Shown piece after piece: positions 16,960-26,205 of a stretch of DNA of 57,745 nt; position 1 is the first letter of the stretch, and each line of letters opens with the position of its first letter. The stretch spans positions 1-57,745 of the forward strand of contig CABSIA010000003.1 of assembly GCA_902477645.1 (NCBI GenBank). Reading direction: 5' to 3'. The position numbers and the translations under genes are program-made. Under the pieces are notes generated by a model. The model had not been told where the DNA came from and searched no databases. It saw only the letters and a program-made list of their open reading frames with translations. The stretch is from an uncultured Prevotella sp. (GTDB lineage: Bacteria > Bacteroidota > Bacteroidia > Bacteroidales > Bacteroidaceae).

Positions 16960-18950
16960 TAGACCAGCAAACAGTAGAACGCATAAAAGACGCAGCCAAC
17001 ATCGTGGATGTTGTCTCAGAGTTTGTCACACTGAAAAAGTCGGGAGCAAACTATAAAGGCCTGTGCCCTTTCCACAACGAGAAGACACCGTCGTTCATGG
17101 TGTCTCCATCGCGTGGCATCTGCCACTGCTTCGGCTGTGGCAAAGGCGGCACACCCATCAGCTTCATCATGGAGCACGAGCAGATGACATATCCCGAGGC
17201 ACTTCGTTGGCTGGCTAACAAATACCATATTGAAATAAAAGAAAAAGAGCTGACCGCAGAGGAGAAAGCAGAGCAGACCGCCAGAGAATCGATGTTCATC
17301 ATCAACGAATGGGCTGCCGACTATTTCGAGAAGACTCTCCACGAGCATCCCGACGGAATGGCCATAGGACTGCAATATTTCAGACAGCGGGGCTTTAGAG
17401 ATGACATAATCAGGAAATTCAGACTTGGCTTCGACATCAACGACCGCTTTGAACTCGCAGCCAATGCCGAGAAAGAGAAATACAACACCGACTATCTGCT
17501 GAAAGTAGGACTCTGCTACAAGAACGACCATCAGGAGATTATTGACCGCTTTGCGGGAAGAGTTATATTCCCCTGGATTGGCGTAAGCGGAAAAATTGTC
17601 GCCTTCGGAGGCAGAAAACTCGATGCCGCGACAAAGGGCGTGCAGCAGAAATACGTCAACTCTCCCGACTCCGACATATACCACAAAGACCGTGAGCTGT
17701 ATGGAATATACCAGGGCAAAAAAGCCATAGCCAAGGAAGATTGCGTATATATGGTTGAGGGATATACCGATGTGCTCTCGCTCCACCAGTGCGGAATAGA
17801 GAATGTTGTCGCAAACTCGGGCACGGCATTGTCCGTACATCAGATACACACCCTTCACCGTTTTACCTCCAACATCGTTTTGCTCTACGATGGTGACGCA
17901 GCAGGCATCCATGCCGCCATGCGCGGTACCGACATGCTGCTCTCTGAGGGCATGAACCTTAAAGTCCTGCTTTTGCCAGACAACGACGACCCAGACAGTT
18001 TTGCGCGTAAACACACCGCCGAACAATTCAAGGCATACATAGCCGAGCATCAGGCCGATTTCATTGAGTTCAAGACACGGATGCTTCTTGAGGGCGAGAG
18101 CGACCCGCAGAAACGCGCAGAGGGCATTGGCTCTATAGTGAACAGCATATCGCTAATACCTAATCAGATATTGCGCGACACCTATATTCACGCCTGTGCC
18201 CAGAGGCTTATGATAAGCGAGAACACTCTGATAAACCAGATGAACAAGTTTATCCGTGACCGTCAGGAACAAAGTCAGAACAGGTCCAACAACAATCAGC
18301 AGCCAGGAAGCCAGGTTCCCGTACGGGAGACAGCAAATGTTCAGACAAACACCAGTGCCGAGGCTATGAAAAGTCAAATCGGCAAGGTGGAATGGATGCT
18401 CATTCAGATGATGGTGAGGCATGGCGAGCATATTGTTATGAGAGATGTTGAGACTGATGACGGCTCGACTGTTGACGTAAACATTGCGCAATATATTTAC
18501 TACAATCTCAGCGCCGACAACTTGATGTTCAAAAACGACCTGTTCAACACCATGCTTGCCGAGGCCGTAGAGCAGTCTGCCCAAGGTGACTTCAATGCCA
18601 TGAGATATTTCGTACATCATCAGAACATTGACATCTCACGTATAGCCACAGCCATGAGCGAGGACCAATACCATCTGACAGAAAAAGCCAATGCACAGAC
18701 AGACCTTTCAGAAGAAGAAAAGCTGAGACAGGCCGAGACAAAAACAGAGTCAATGCTAAGACAGACAACACACCTGCTTTTAGATTTCAGAATGGACTAT
18801 GTTGAGCAACATCTGAAAGACCTGCAACAGCAAATAGCGGCAAGCGCGACAGACCGTGACAAAATGCGGCAGCTGATGCAAGAATACAAGCAGATGCAGG
18901 AAATAAGAAACAACCTCGCCAAACAGCTTGGCAGCAATGTGATGGTGTAG
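16956..18950 (+). CDS. dnaG: DNA primase
   Basis: A 664-residue primase that makes RNA primers at the replication fork. The CHC2 zinc ribbon uses C37, H40, C58 and C61. The RNA polymerase core and TOPRIM fold follow, with YMVEGYTDVLS (catalytic Glu) and LLYDGDAAG (metal-binding Asp pair) near 265-320. A Gln/Asn-rich linker (about 425-455) leads to the C-terminal helicase-interacting domain. The ATG overlaps the stop codon of the esterase gene by four bases, suggesting translational coupling, an odd partnership of secreted hydrolase and primase. An R2 palindrome starts at the last base of its stop codon. Confidence 0.97.
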   Translation: MIDQQTVERIKDAANIVDVVSEFVTLKKSGANYKGLCPFHNEKTPSFMVSPSRGICHCFGCGKGGTPISFIMEHEQMTYPEALRWLANKYHIEIKEKELTAEEKAEQTARESMFIINEWAADYFEKTLHEHPDGMAIGLQYFRQRGFRDDIIRKFRLGFDINDRFELAANAEKEKYNTDYLLKVGLCYKNDHQEIIDRFAGRVIFPWIGVSGKIVAFGGRKLDAATKGVQQKYVNSPDSDIYHKDRELYGIYQGKKAIAKEDCVYMVEGYTDVLSLHQCGIENVVANSGTALSVHQIHTLHRFTSNIVLLYDGDAAGIHAAMRGTDMLLSEGMNLKVLLLPDNDDPDSFARKHTAEQFKAYIAEHQADFIEFKTRMLLEGESDPQKRAEGIGSIVNSISLIPNQILRDTYIHACAQRLMISENTLINQMNKFIRDRQEQSQNRSNNNQQPGSQVPVRETANVQTNTSAEAMKSQIGKVEWMLIQMMVRHGEHIVMRDVETDDGSTVDVNIAQYIYYNLSADNLMFKNDLFNTMLAEAVEQSAQGDFNAMRYFVHHQNIDISRIATAMSEDQYHLTEKANAQTDLSEEEKLRQAETKTESMLRQTTHLLLDFRMDYVEQHLKDLQQQIAASATDRDKMRQLMQEYKQMQEIRNNLAKQLGSNVMV

Positions 18951-19048
18951 CCCCCCTTCCCCCCCAGTGGGGGGATGTAAAATTGAGAATCAATATAAAA
19001 TAATAAATAAACATTGCCTACCACCCTCCTCCGGGGGGCAGGGGGGCT
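18950..19048. repeat. R2 palindromic element between dnaG and queD
   Basis: The left arm GCCCCCCTTCCCCCCCAGTG starts at the dnaG stop codon. The right arm ends GGGGGGCAGGGGGGC just before queD. The AT-rich spacer between them is about 40 bp. The arms can form a very stable hairpin in the intercistronic RNA. Confidence 0.85.
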
Positions 19049-19058
19049 TCAATAAAAA

Positions 19059-19391
19059 ATGTACTACATACAAAAAACTTTTGAGATATCGGCGAGCCAC
19101 CGCCTAAATCTGTCATACGACAGCAAATGCAGCAATCTGCATGGGCACAACTGGATTATAACCGTTTATTGCAAGGCAGAGAAACTGAATGCCGACGGCA
19201 TGGTGATAGACTTCACTGAGATTAAACGGCGCATACACGACGTGCTCGACCATGCGAACCTCAACGAGGTGCTGCCATTCAACCCCACGGCAGAAAACAT
19301 AGCCTGCTGGATAACCCGGCAAATTCCCAGCTGCTACAAAGCCACGGTTCAGGAAAGCGAGGGAAATATTGCGATGTATGAAGTTGAATAA
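19059..19391 (+). CDS. queD: 6-carboxytetrahydropterin synthase
   Basis: A 110-residue QueD/PTPS-family enzyme that makes 6-carboxy-5,6,7,8-tetrahydropterin from dihydroneopterin triphosphate, the second step of queuosine (7-deazaguanine) synthesis. Zinc ligands H14, H28 and H30 (SASH and LHGHNW) and the catalytic C24 are present. The DHANLNE and late ATVQESEG segments supply the remaining catalytic His and pterin-binding Glu. It is followed 12 bp later by queE, so the pair forms a short queuosine operon. Confidence 0.93.
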   Translation: MYYIQKTFEISASHRLNLSYDSKCSNLHGHNWIITVYCKAEKLNADGMVIDFTEIKRRIHDVLDHANLNEVLPFNPTAENIACWITRQIPSCYKATVQESEGNIAMYEVE

Positions 19392-19403
19392 AAAGTATGT
19401 TTT

Positions 19404-19991
19404 ATGAAAACATTTCGCATCAACGAAATATTCTACTCTCTACAAGGCGAAGGCCACAACGCAGGCAGAGCTGCTGTATTCATAAGGTTCTCGGGGTGCA
19501 ACTTAAAATGTCCTTTCTGCGACACCGATTTCGAAAGCTACACAGAGATGACAGCATCAGAAATTACAGCCACCGCACGAGACCTCACAGGCAACCCAAA
19601 CGCCATGCCTATGATTGTACTTACAGGCGGGGAGCCAACACTACAGGCTGACGCCGCTCTCATAGATGCCTTGCATTCTGAAGGTTTCGGCTTCGTTGCC
19701 ATGGAATCCAACGGCACCATGCCTCCACCCGAGAACCTCGACTGGCTGACAATTTCGCCAAAAGGGAAAACTGCTGTGAACAAGTGCAATGAGCTGAAAT
19801 GCATTTTTGGCGAAAATGGCATATTGGCATTGCCCGACGACATAAACGCGACATATAGGTATGTACAACCATGCGACACGGGAGACGCTGAGCTAAACGC
19901 CACCATCATCAGCCGCTGCATAGACTTCATCAAGGACAATCCCGCATGGCGCTTGTCGCTGCAGACCCACAAACTGACAGGTTTTAAATAG
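19404..19991 (+). CDS. queE: 7-carboxy-7-deazaguanine synthase (radical SAM)
   Basis: A 195-residue radical SAM enzyme that ring-contracts carboxytetrahydropterin to 7-carboxy-7-deazaguanine. The [4Fe-4S] cluster motif C32-x3-C36-x2-C39 is followed by DTDFESY. The N-terminal IFYSLQGEGHNAGR and the GGEPTLQ motif (SAM binding) are typical of QueE. It uses the product of the QueD gene just upstream. The stop codon is eight bases before the cardiolipin synthase start. Confidence 0.94.
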   Translation: MKTFRINEIFYSLQGEGHNAGRAAVFIRFSGCNLKCPFCDTDFESYTEMTASEITATARDLTGNPNAMPMIVLTGGEPTLQADAALIDALHSEGFGFVAMESNGTMPPPENLDWLTISPKGKTAVNKCNELKCIFGENGILALPDDINATYRYVQPCDTGDAELNATIISRCIDFIKDNPAWRLSLQTHKLTGFK

Positions 19992-19998
19992 AACAACA

Positions 19999-21462
19999 AT
20001 GATATACATCCACTGGCTACTACTGCTTGTCTACACCTTAACCATCGCAATTGCGATGCTCAAGGTTCTGATGGACAACCGCCAGCCTGCAAAAACGCTG
20101 GCGTGGCTGATGGTGTTGTCGTTTCTGCCAATGGCGGGCATAGTGCTATATTTCTTCTTCGGACAAAACACACGCAAGGAAAAGCTCATCAGCCGTCACA
20201 GCATAGACCAGCTGACAAAACGGTCGATGCTTGAGTTTGTGGAACAAAAAGATTTGGAATATCCGAAGGAATGCCAGCAGATGATAAGTCTTTTCTACAA
20301 TCAGAGCATGGCATTGCCTTTCAAGGACAACGATGTGGAAATTCTCACCTCGGGCTACACTTTTTTCGCTACGTTTCTTGCCGAATTGGGAAAGGCGGAG
20401 AGCCATATCCATTTAGAATCATATATTTTTGAAGACGACCCTTTAGGCAATCTTGTAGCCGACGTACTGATAGACAAGGCACGGCAAGGCGTGGAGGTTA
20501 GGGTTATCTATGACGATGTGGGAAACTGGAATGTACGCAACGCATTTTATGAGCGAATGCGCTCAGAGGGCATCGACGTGCATGCCTTCATGCCTGTGAA
20601 ATTTCCGGCTTTCACAAGCAAGGTCAACTACCGCAACCACCGTAAACTGTGCATAATAGACGGCCGCACAGGTTTCATAGGCGGCATGAACATAGCCATA
20701 AGATACATAAAAGGCAAAGGAGACACGCCGTGGCGTGACACACACCTGAAGATAAAGGGAGGCGGCATATATGCCATTCAGCGCGCATTTCTTGTAGACT
20801 GGTATTTCGTAGACCGCACACTCATCACCGACCGCAAATACTACCCCACTCCAACAGGCAACATCTCTAACGACTGTCTGGCGCAAGTCGTCACGAGCAG
20901 CCCAATAGCCCAGTGGCCCGAAATAATGCAAGGCTACGTAATGGTGTTGCTGAAAGCCACAAAATATGTATATTTAGAGTCTCCGTATTTTCTGCCTACC
21001 GAGCCTGTGCTGTTTGCCATGCGCACGGCCTCGCAGACAGGAGTCGACGTGAGGCTGATGATACCCATGCGCAGCGATTCCAAGATTGTGGATTGGGCAA
21101 GCCGCTCATACCTTGCCGAGGCCATGGAGTCTGGGGTAAAAGTGTATCTTTATAAGGCCGGGTTCAATCATACGAAAATGATGGTCTCTGACGACATCGT
21201 CTCCACATGCGGCTCTACAAACATCGACTTCCGAAGCTTCGAGAACAACTTCGAGTCCAACATATTCTTCTATCAGCGCAACATGGCATTGCGCATGAAA
21301 GAACTGTTTCTTGCCGACCTTAAGGAATGCGTGGAGCTGACTGACGCAAATAGCCGTAGGGCCGCAACATGTAGCGGCCGCGACAGGAAACTACAGGCAG
21401 CCAAAAAGTTCCTCACCCGTCTGTGGGTGTCGCTGTTGCGTCTTCTGAGTCCGTTATTGTAG
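19999..21462 (+). CDS. cls: Cardiolipin synthase (two-HKD phospholipase D family)
   Basis: A 487-residue membrane enzyme that joins phosphatidylglycerol units into cardiolipin. Two N-terminal membrane helices (about 3-55) precede two phospholipase D domains, with HKD motifs at H214 (NHRKLCIID) and H391 (NHTKMMVSD) followed by GSTNIDFRSFENNFE. Residues about 453-462 (RRAATCSGRD) are encoded by a half R1 repeat read in frame near the C-terminus, after the last conserved motif. A complete R1 element begins six bases after the stop codon. Confidence 0.92.
   Translation: MIYIHWLLLLVYTLTIAIAMLKVLMDNRQPAKTLAWLMVLSFLPMAGIVLYFFFGQNTRKEKLISRHSIDQLTKRSMLEFVEQKDLEYPKECQQMISLFYNQSMALPFKDNDVEILTSGYTFFATFLAELGKAESHIHLESYIFEDDPLGNLVADVLIDKARQGVEVRVIYDDVGNWNVRNAFYERMRSEGIDVHAFMPVKFPAFTSKVNYRNHRKLCIIDGRTGFIGGMNIAIRYIKGKGDTPWRDTHLKIKGGGIYAIQRAFLVDWYFVDRTLITDRKYYPTPTGNISNDCLAQVVTSSPIAQWPEIMQGYVMVLLKATKYVYLESPYFLPTEPVLFAMRTASQTGVDVRLMIPMRSDSKIVDWASRSYLAEAMESGVKVYLYKAGFNHTKMMVSDDIVSTCGSTNIDFRSFENNFESNIFFYQRNMALRMKELFLADLKECVELTDANSRRAATCSGRDRKLQAAKKFLTRLWVSLLRLLSPLL
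21356..21383. repeat. R1 half-element inside the cls reading frame
   Basis: GTAGGGCCGCAACATGTAGC followed by GGCCGCGA matches one R1 half with a slightly changed loop. It is translated in frame near the C-terminus of cardiolipin synthase. Confidence 0.75.
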
Positions 21463-21467
21463 CATAC

Positions 21468-21559
21468 TGTAGGGCCGCTATTAATAGCGGCCGCAAGTGG
21501 AAAAGGTAATTGTTGTATGTGTCAGATTGTTTGCGGCCGCTATACATAGCGGCCCTACA
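21468..21559. repeat. R1 BIME-like double hairpin between cls and rsmD
   Basis: A complete R1 with inverted halves (TGTAGGGCCGCTATTAATAG and complement) lies between the convergent ends of cls and rsmD. Its right end overlaps the last bases of rsmD. Confidence 0.85.
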
Positions 21560-22097
21560 AATCCGATTCTCTAAATATCGAGAAGTTCACGCTTCCGTAA
21601 CTTCTATGGTCTATGAATTTCGGATGTGCGGAAAAATCATTTTTCTTTCCGTGCTCAAACACCAGTATGCCGTCTTCCTTCAGCAACTGCTTAGAGAATA
21701 TAATGCCGGGTATATCCTCAATGTTTTCGAGAGCGTATGGAGGGTCGGCAAAGATGAAATCAAACTTCTGGTGGCATGATTTTAGAAATCTAAAAACATC
21801 GCCACGTATCAATACATTGTTCTCGGCTCCGATTTTCCCCATACACTGCCTGATAAAGGCTGCATGGTCGCGGTCGGCCTCAACACTTATCACCGACGAG
21901 CATCCACGCGAGACAAGCTCAAGCGATATGCTGCCCGTACCTGAAAAAAGATCCAGCGCAACAGCACCGTCCAAATCAACAAGCCCTGTAAGCACGTTAA
22001 AGATATTCTCCTTGGCAAAATCCGTAGTCGGACGCGCCTTGAACGAACGCGGAATATCGAAATGGCGTCCCTTATATTTTCCTGTAATTATTCGCAT
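21555..22097 (-). CDS. rsmD: 16S rRNA (guanine(966)-N(2))-methyltransferase
   Basis: A 180-residue RsmD that methylates N2 of G966 in 16S rRNA using SAM. It starts MRIITGKYKGR as in the family. The SAM pocket is ALDLFSGTGSISLE and the catalytic motif is FIFADPPYAL. The much longer open frame upstream (to 22232) only overlaps the preceding gene, so the start at 22097 is preferred. It follows the DUF3822 gene with a five-base gap, an arrangement usual in Bacteroidota. Confidence 0.93.
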   Translation of the reverse strand: MRIITGKYKGRHFDIPRSFKARPTTDFAKENIFNVLTGLVDLDGAVALDLFSGTGSISLELVSRGCSSVISVEADRDHAAFIRQCMGKIGAENNVLIRGDVFRFLKSCHQKFDFIFADPPYALENIEDIPGIIFSKQLLKEDGILVFEHGKKNDFSAHPKFIDHRSYGSVNFSIFRESDL

Positions 22098-22102
22098 AAT
22101 AT

Positions 22103-22918
22103 TTACAAATACATCAACATCATATCCAAGGGCATACCCGGCATGCGGGTTATAGGCGACCTGTTGAAGTCGGCAGCCACATTTACCACGAACACTTTCT
22201 GCACGTAGTTTCTCATTGCCTCCAGCAGCCATTCCCTGTCAGGAATGTCGCCACACAGAAACATCTCGTCGTCCACAGCATCCATCCCGAGCTGCCTCCA
22301 TGCATAGAGCATAAAGTAAGCGGCGTCGCGCGAATACTGGGCATCAAACTGGTTGCTGAATTTCAGCCTGCTCTTGTCGAAACTCACCACGTCGAGCCTG
22401 CCATCGTGAAAATATCCATACAGTTTCCGTTTTCCTCCAGCCTGACTTCTGTTGTAAAGATACGTCCAAACAGGCATCATCAACGGAACAAAACGTGTAT
22501 CTGAGAAATGGTCGTCGACAACAAGTTTCAAGTCGCTGTTCATGCCAAAAATTGCCACAGCGTCGAAATCGGGCAACATACACGCCATAACGGTCTCGCC
22601 CTCTGTCGAAGTAAAACAATGGCTGTACAGCACCTCTTTCTGTGTCTTGTCAAACTCACTTGCCGGCACTATCATGGTCTTTGCGTCTACCGTCACCATC
22701 GCCCTGTCGCTCTTTGCCAGCAGAATTGGACTTGTCTTGAAAGCCTGACGCAGATTTGCAGCCTTCGAGACTCCGCTTTTCACTATATACGGCTCAAAAG
22801 CCACCTTGGTATCTTGCCGCTCGTCAGCCACGGCAAACGCCAGCGCCCTGTTTCCCACTCTTATAATGGTACGCGGCGCCTTCGTTCCAATATTGTTGTT
22901 GTTCTCAGTTTCCTGCAT
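22103..22918 (-). CDS. DUF3822 family protein
   Basis: A 271-residue protein of the Bacteroidota DUF3822 family, which has an actin/ASKHA-like fold by family knowledge and is routinely encoded next to rsmD. It contains the VLYSHCFTSTEGETVMACMLPDFD region and a central FVPLMMPVWTYLYN helix. The function is unknown. The start is taken at the methionine of MQETENN (22918); the upstream extension is not conserved in type. It is probably the first gene of an operon with rsmD. Confidence 0.85.
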   Translation of the reverse strand: MQETENNNNIGTKAPRTIIRVGNRALAFAVADERQDTKVAFEPYIVKSGVSKAANLRQAFKTSPILLAKSDRAMVTVDAKTMIVPASEFDKTQKEVLYSHCFTSTEGETVMACMLPDFDAVAIFGMNSDLKLVVDDHFSDTRFVPLMMPVWTYLYNRSQAGGKRKLYGYFHDGRLDVVSFDKSRLKFSNQFDAQYSRDAAYFMLYAWRQLGMDAVDDEMFLCGDIPDREWLLEAMRNYVQKVFVVNVAADFNRSPITRMPGMPLDMMLMYL

Positions 22919-23213
22919 TATCGTTGTTTCGTGTTCTTTCTTGAAATATTCACACCATGGAGCGGCATACACTCACCATGCATGCGGCAACCATCATCAC
23001 CACACAGGCGGCCATCACCGCTAAGTAAAACGCCCTCGTCGTCATTGCCTAAAATTAAAACATACCGTGCAGGCCACAAAATTAATATAAAAAAACGACA
23101 AAAAGAAGAGAAAACGGAGAAAATGAGGATGAGGCATGGAGAAAAAAAGAAATAAAAAAAGCGAAGCAAGTTTGTGCCCGTCATAAAAACATGAACAGCA
23201 TAAAGAAAAGGGG
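22919..23213. other. Intergenic region with a Thr/Ile-rich mini-ORF
   Basis: No recognised gene lies here, between the divergent DUF3822 and outer-membrane genes. A 23-codon frame on the plus strand (22957-23028) has six Thr and three Ile codons and looks like an amino-acid operon leader peptide. No threonine operon follows. The rest is A-rich and purine-rich and gives no further signal. Confidence 0.4.
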
Positions 23214-23281
23214 CTGAAAAACGCAAGCGGGTTCATTGGCACTTGCAAGCGGGTTCGACGGGCAATGAAGCCGCTTGCAAG
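23214..23281. repeat. R5 word-repeat hairpin upstream of the OMP gene
   Basis: It begins CTGAAAAACGCAAGCGGG. The word GCAAGCGGGTTC occurs twice directly and once inverted (GAAGCCGCTTGC), and the first spacer is CATTGGCACT. The first and last words pair into a stem of about 17 bp. The leading 12 bases and the spacer are shared with the element at 41159. Confidence 0.75.
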
Positions 23282-23378
23282 ACACACCGGAGCCGTGTTT
23301 GTTTTTTTCCCGCCTCATGCAATAAACCGATATCAGAAATCGTTTATTCATAAAGCTAAACAAAAACACGAAAAAAAT

Positions 23379-24101
23379 ATGAGGACACTGGCAGCAGCAA
23401 TATTTCTGACGGCGGCAACATTGTGTAACAGCACTTTTGCGCAAAGCCGCACGGGTACGTTTTCGATAATTCCGAAGATTGGAACCAACATATCAAACGT
23501 GACGAACAACAAGCTTTACATCGCCCCTGACGCCTCAGACCTGGCAGTGAAATCCAAAAGTAAAGCGGGACTTGTGCTCGGTGCCGACGTGCAATATCAG
23601 GCAACAGACAACGTGGCGGTATCGCTTGGCGTGGGATATTCGCGACAGGGCTACCGCTATGCCGACTACGAGGTGCCTGTGGCCACGACTGACGAGTATA
23701 CGGAATACGAGGGCATTTCCGACTGCCATCACAACATCGACTACGTAACCATCCCCCTAATGCTGCGCTGCTATGTGACCCGCAACCTTGCCATTGGAGC
23801 AGGAGTTCAGGCGGCATTTATTGTCGACAACAAATTCTCTTCCGAGAGCACTTCTTTCAAAAAATATAAAAACGGTATGAAGGAATACGATACGACATCA
23901 GAAAAATCCGAAACGGAATTTGGCTCAGAATTTCTCAACAAGTGCGATTTCTCCATTCCCGTATCCATATCGTACGAATACTCAAATGTGGTTGTAGCCG
24001 CCACATACGACTTCGGATTGACGAGCATTGCCAAAAAACCTCTGCCAAAATCACGCAACAAGGTCATAATGTTTACGGCCGGCTACAAGTTTGAGCTGTA
24101 A
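23379..24101 (+). CDS. Outer-membrane beta-barrel protein (PorT/OmpW-like size class)
   Basis: A 240-residue exported protein. The signal peptide is RTLAAAIFLTAATLCNSTFAQ. Repeated amphipathic strands follow, with typical features of the Bacteroidota outer-membrane beta-barrel domain: IPKIGTNISNV near the start, LVLGADVQYQ, VSLGVGYSRQGYRY, YVTIPLMLRCYVTRNLAIGAGVQ, and the terminal TAGYKFEL. It is probably an 8-10 strand barrel. No substrate or partner can be named. The start at 23379 is the methionine preceding the signal peptide; the upstream 38 codons are not credible. It converges on the DUF389 gene. Confidence 0.82.
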   Translation: MRTLAAAIFLTAATLCNSTFAQSRTGTFSIIPKIGTNISNVTNNKLYIAPDASDLAVKSKSKAGLVLGADVQYQATDNVAVSLGVGYSRQGYRYADYEVPVATTDEYTEYEGISDCHHNIDYVTIPLMLRCYVTRNLAIGAGVQAAFIVDNKFSSESTSFKKYKNGMKEYDTTSEKSETEFGSEFLNKCDFSIPVSISYEYSNVVVAATYDFGLTSIAKKPLPKSRNKVIMFTAGYKFEL

Positions 24102-24204
24102 GTAACAAATCTTCCATCCGATATCATCCCGGCAAACAGCAATCATGTCGCACTCTGCCGCCCTACACAGCCCAAAGGCCGTATGCGGGGGAAGAGCGGG
24201 GGGC

Positions 24205-25542
24205 TCAATAAACGACGAGGCTGTCAGCCTCAACCCTTGTCTGAAGCCAGTCATGAAGACGCTCCCTGTCTTTGGCGGTAAGATGCGCCTTGGCGTCAAC
24301 CGTGATTATGACAGCCACAAACTGGCGGGGGGCAACGGTGTCACGGCTTGCCTGCACCACTCTTGACAGACTGACGGCAGATATCTGCGGGAACAAGCTT
24401 TTCATCTCAGCCTGTATCTCTGGAGTTATCCGCTCCAGGCGGGTGTATTGCTCAAGACGTGCCGACATCTCATTCATCTTTGCCGACATCTCAAGCATCT
24501 TCTGCCGGTTTTCCGCATCGCGGCTGTTTATCAGCATACTTTTGCCGAGAATTAAGGCACTGTCTGTCTTATCACCCTGAATGACATTCAGGCGATAATT
24601 GGCAAGATTGTAGTGCACAAGGTTTTTCTGAGCCACCCTGATGGCAGAATCGCTAATCTCGCGTCCGACAGCCACGACATCAACCGCCTTGCGCTCGGTA
24701 TCCCAGCTGCTCGAGATAACCTGCGTTCCCGCCTGTGACAGCTCATTCTTGACAAAACGGTTAAGGTTGTTTTCAGAGATGCTGCGGCGCACTATGCTCA
24801 CAGTCATCAACACCGACGGTATTATGGTCAGCACGGCAATAATCATTATGGCTCTCTGGGACTTCCTGGCCTGGCTTTCCACAAGGAACTCCTTACGGTG
24901 GAAATGCATGAGGCGCACTCCGACGTAAGTTGAGAGGCTGATAAAGACTGTGTTTATGAAAAACAGATAGAATGCGCCGAGGAAATACAGGAAATGGCCT
25001 GTTGCCAATCCGTATCCCGCTGTACACAAAGGCGGCATCAGGGCTGTAGCTATGGCCACACCGGGAATGACATTTCCCTTGCCTTTGGTGCATAAGGCAA
25101 GAATGCCCGCCGCTCCGCCGAATGTAGCTATCAGCACATCATATATAGTAGGCGATGTGCGCGCAAGAAGCTCAGACTGCGCCTCGCCAAGCGGAGTGAT
25201 AAGGAAATACAGCGCAGCCGTCAGAATACTGATAACGGTGGCTATTCCGAAATTCTTTGCCGCACGGCGCAGCAGCTGAAAATCATTAATGCCCATGGCA
25301 AGCCCCATGCCTATGATAGGCCCCATCAGAGGTGATATGAGCATGGCGCCGATAATGACAGCCGTAGAGTTGACATTAAGCCCGAGTGAGGCTATGAATA
25401 TAGCGAATATGAGCACCCATAGGTTTGCTCCTTTGAATGTGACGCCGCTTGTTATCTGCGCCACGATGCCAGCCTCGTCCTCCATGTCCTGCATAACTGC
25501 GAAACGGGACCTGACCTGATTTAGTATATTGCCGAATGTCAT
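24205..25542 (-). CDS. DUF389 family membrane protein
   Basis: A 445-residue inner-membrane protein. Six or so helices in residues 40-230 include the family motifs GAMLISPLMGPIIGMG and IATALMPPLCTAGYGL. A large C-terminal soluble region (about 255-445) holds a helical coiled-coil stretch (NRQKMLEMSAKMNEMSARLE). The TIGR00341/DUF389 family is of unknown function; transport is assumed from topology. It stands alone, upstream of luxS in the opposite sense of reading order (both on the minus strand but with a gap of 75 bp). Confidence 0.87.
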   Translation of the reverse strand: MTFGNILNQVRSRFAVMQDMEDEAGIVAQITSGVTFKGANLWVLIFAIFIASLGLNVNSTAVIIGAMLISPLMGPIIGMGLAMGINDFQLLRRAAKNFGIATVISILTAALYFLITPLGEAQSELLARTSPTIYDVLIATFGGAAGILALCTKGKGNVIPGVAIATALMPPLCTAGYGLATGHFLYFLGAFYLFFINTVFISLSTYVGVRLMHFHRKEFLVESQARKSQRAIMIIAVLTIIPSVLMTVSIVRRSISENNLNRFVKNELSQAGTQVISSSWDTERKAVDVVAVGREISDSAIRVAQKNLVHYNLANYRLNVIQGDKTDSALILGKSMLINSRDAENRQKMLEMSAKMNEMSARLEQYTRLERITPEIQAEMKSLFPQISAVSLSRVVQASRDTVAPRQFVAVIITVDAKAHLTAKDRERLHDWLQTRVEADSLVVY

Positions 25543-25617
25543 AATAAAAGGGTTTTATTTTACGTCAGCAAATATACAATCTTTATTTAATATCTCCAAA
25601 TTATGGAAAATATAAAT

Positions 25618-26100
25618 TTAATCTTTCTCCGGATAATTAAGGTTTTCAGGCTTTATATTTCTCAGTATCTTCAGATATTGCCCGGCCTCATAGCGTGCCA
25701 TTGGCAGATCGTGAAGCAGATAGTTGCCGCAATCCTGCGGCTCGGTTCCCGGCACGTCACCATCAAACGAGGCTATGAACTCGAAAGTCTCAATCATGAG
25801 GTTTACAATGTCACAGCTCTGTAAATCGCCCTTCATAAGGAGGTAGTTGCCGGTAAGACATCCCATAGGTCCCCAATACACTATGCGGTCAGCCCACTGC
25901 CCGTTGTTTCTGAGATAAGTAGCGGCAAGATGCTCTATGGTGTGCAATGCGCCCTGATGCAGCGCCGGCTCACGGTTTGGAGCCTTCATTCGGATATCGA
26001 ATGTGGTTACGGTGCCGTTGCCCACATTGTCTTTACGACTGACATATATGCCCGGCAACAGGCGGTTGTGGTCGATTGTGAAACTTGGTATCTTTTTCAT
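25618..26100 (-). CDS. luxS: S-ribosylhomocysteine lyase (AI-2 synthesis)
   Basis: A 160-residue LuxS that cleaves S-ribosylhomocysteine to homocysteine and DPD, the precursor of autoinducer 2. The metal site is H53-T-I-E56-H57 plus C124 (PQDCGNY). The catalytic cysteine is C81 in GPMGC. It lies directly downstream of mtnN, which makes its substrate, with a degenerate R1 element between them. The two genes form the complete two-step detoxification of S-adenosylhomocysteine. Confidence 0.96.
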   Translation of the reverse strand: MKKIPSFTIDHNRLLPGIYVSRKDNVGNGTVTTFDIRMKAPNREPALHQGALHTIEHLAATYLRNNGQWADRIVYWGPMGCLTGNYLLMKGDLQSCDIVNLMIETFEFIASFDGDVPGTEPQDCGNYLLHDLPMARYEAGQYLKILRNIKPENLNYPEKD

Positions 26101-26121
26101 GTTTTTATTTCTTGCGGCAGT

Positions 26122-26198
26122 TGTAGGGATGTTATCTGTAACGGGCGCAATTTGTAGTTTCCTACATGCTTGCGGCCGCTATACATAGCGGCCCTACA
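26122..26198. repeat. R1 element with decayed left half between mtnN and luxS
   Basis: The right half (TGCGGCCGCTATACATAGCG and CCCTACA) is intact. The left half (TGTAGGGATGTTATCTGTAA...) is diverged. It occupies the mtnN-luxS intercistronic gap. Confidence 0.75.
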
Positions 26199-26205
26199 AT
26201 GCTGT

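Noticed and set aside
22508..23155. Plus-strand frame of 215 residues opposite the DUF3822 gene
   Set aside because: It has no recognisable domain, overlaps the antisense of a conserved gene and ends in low-complexity Lys/Glu residues.
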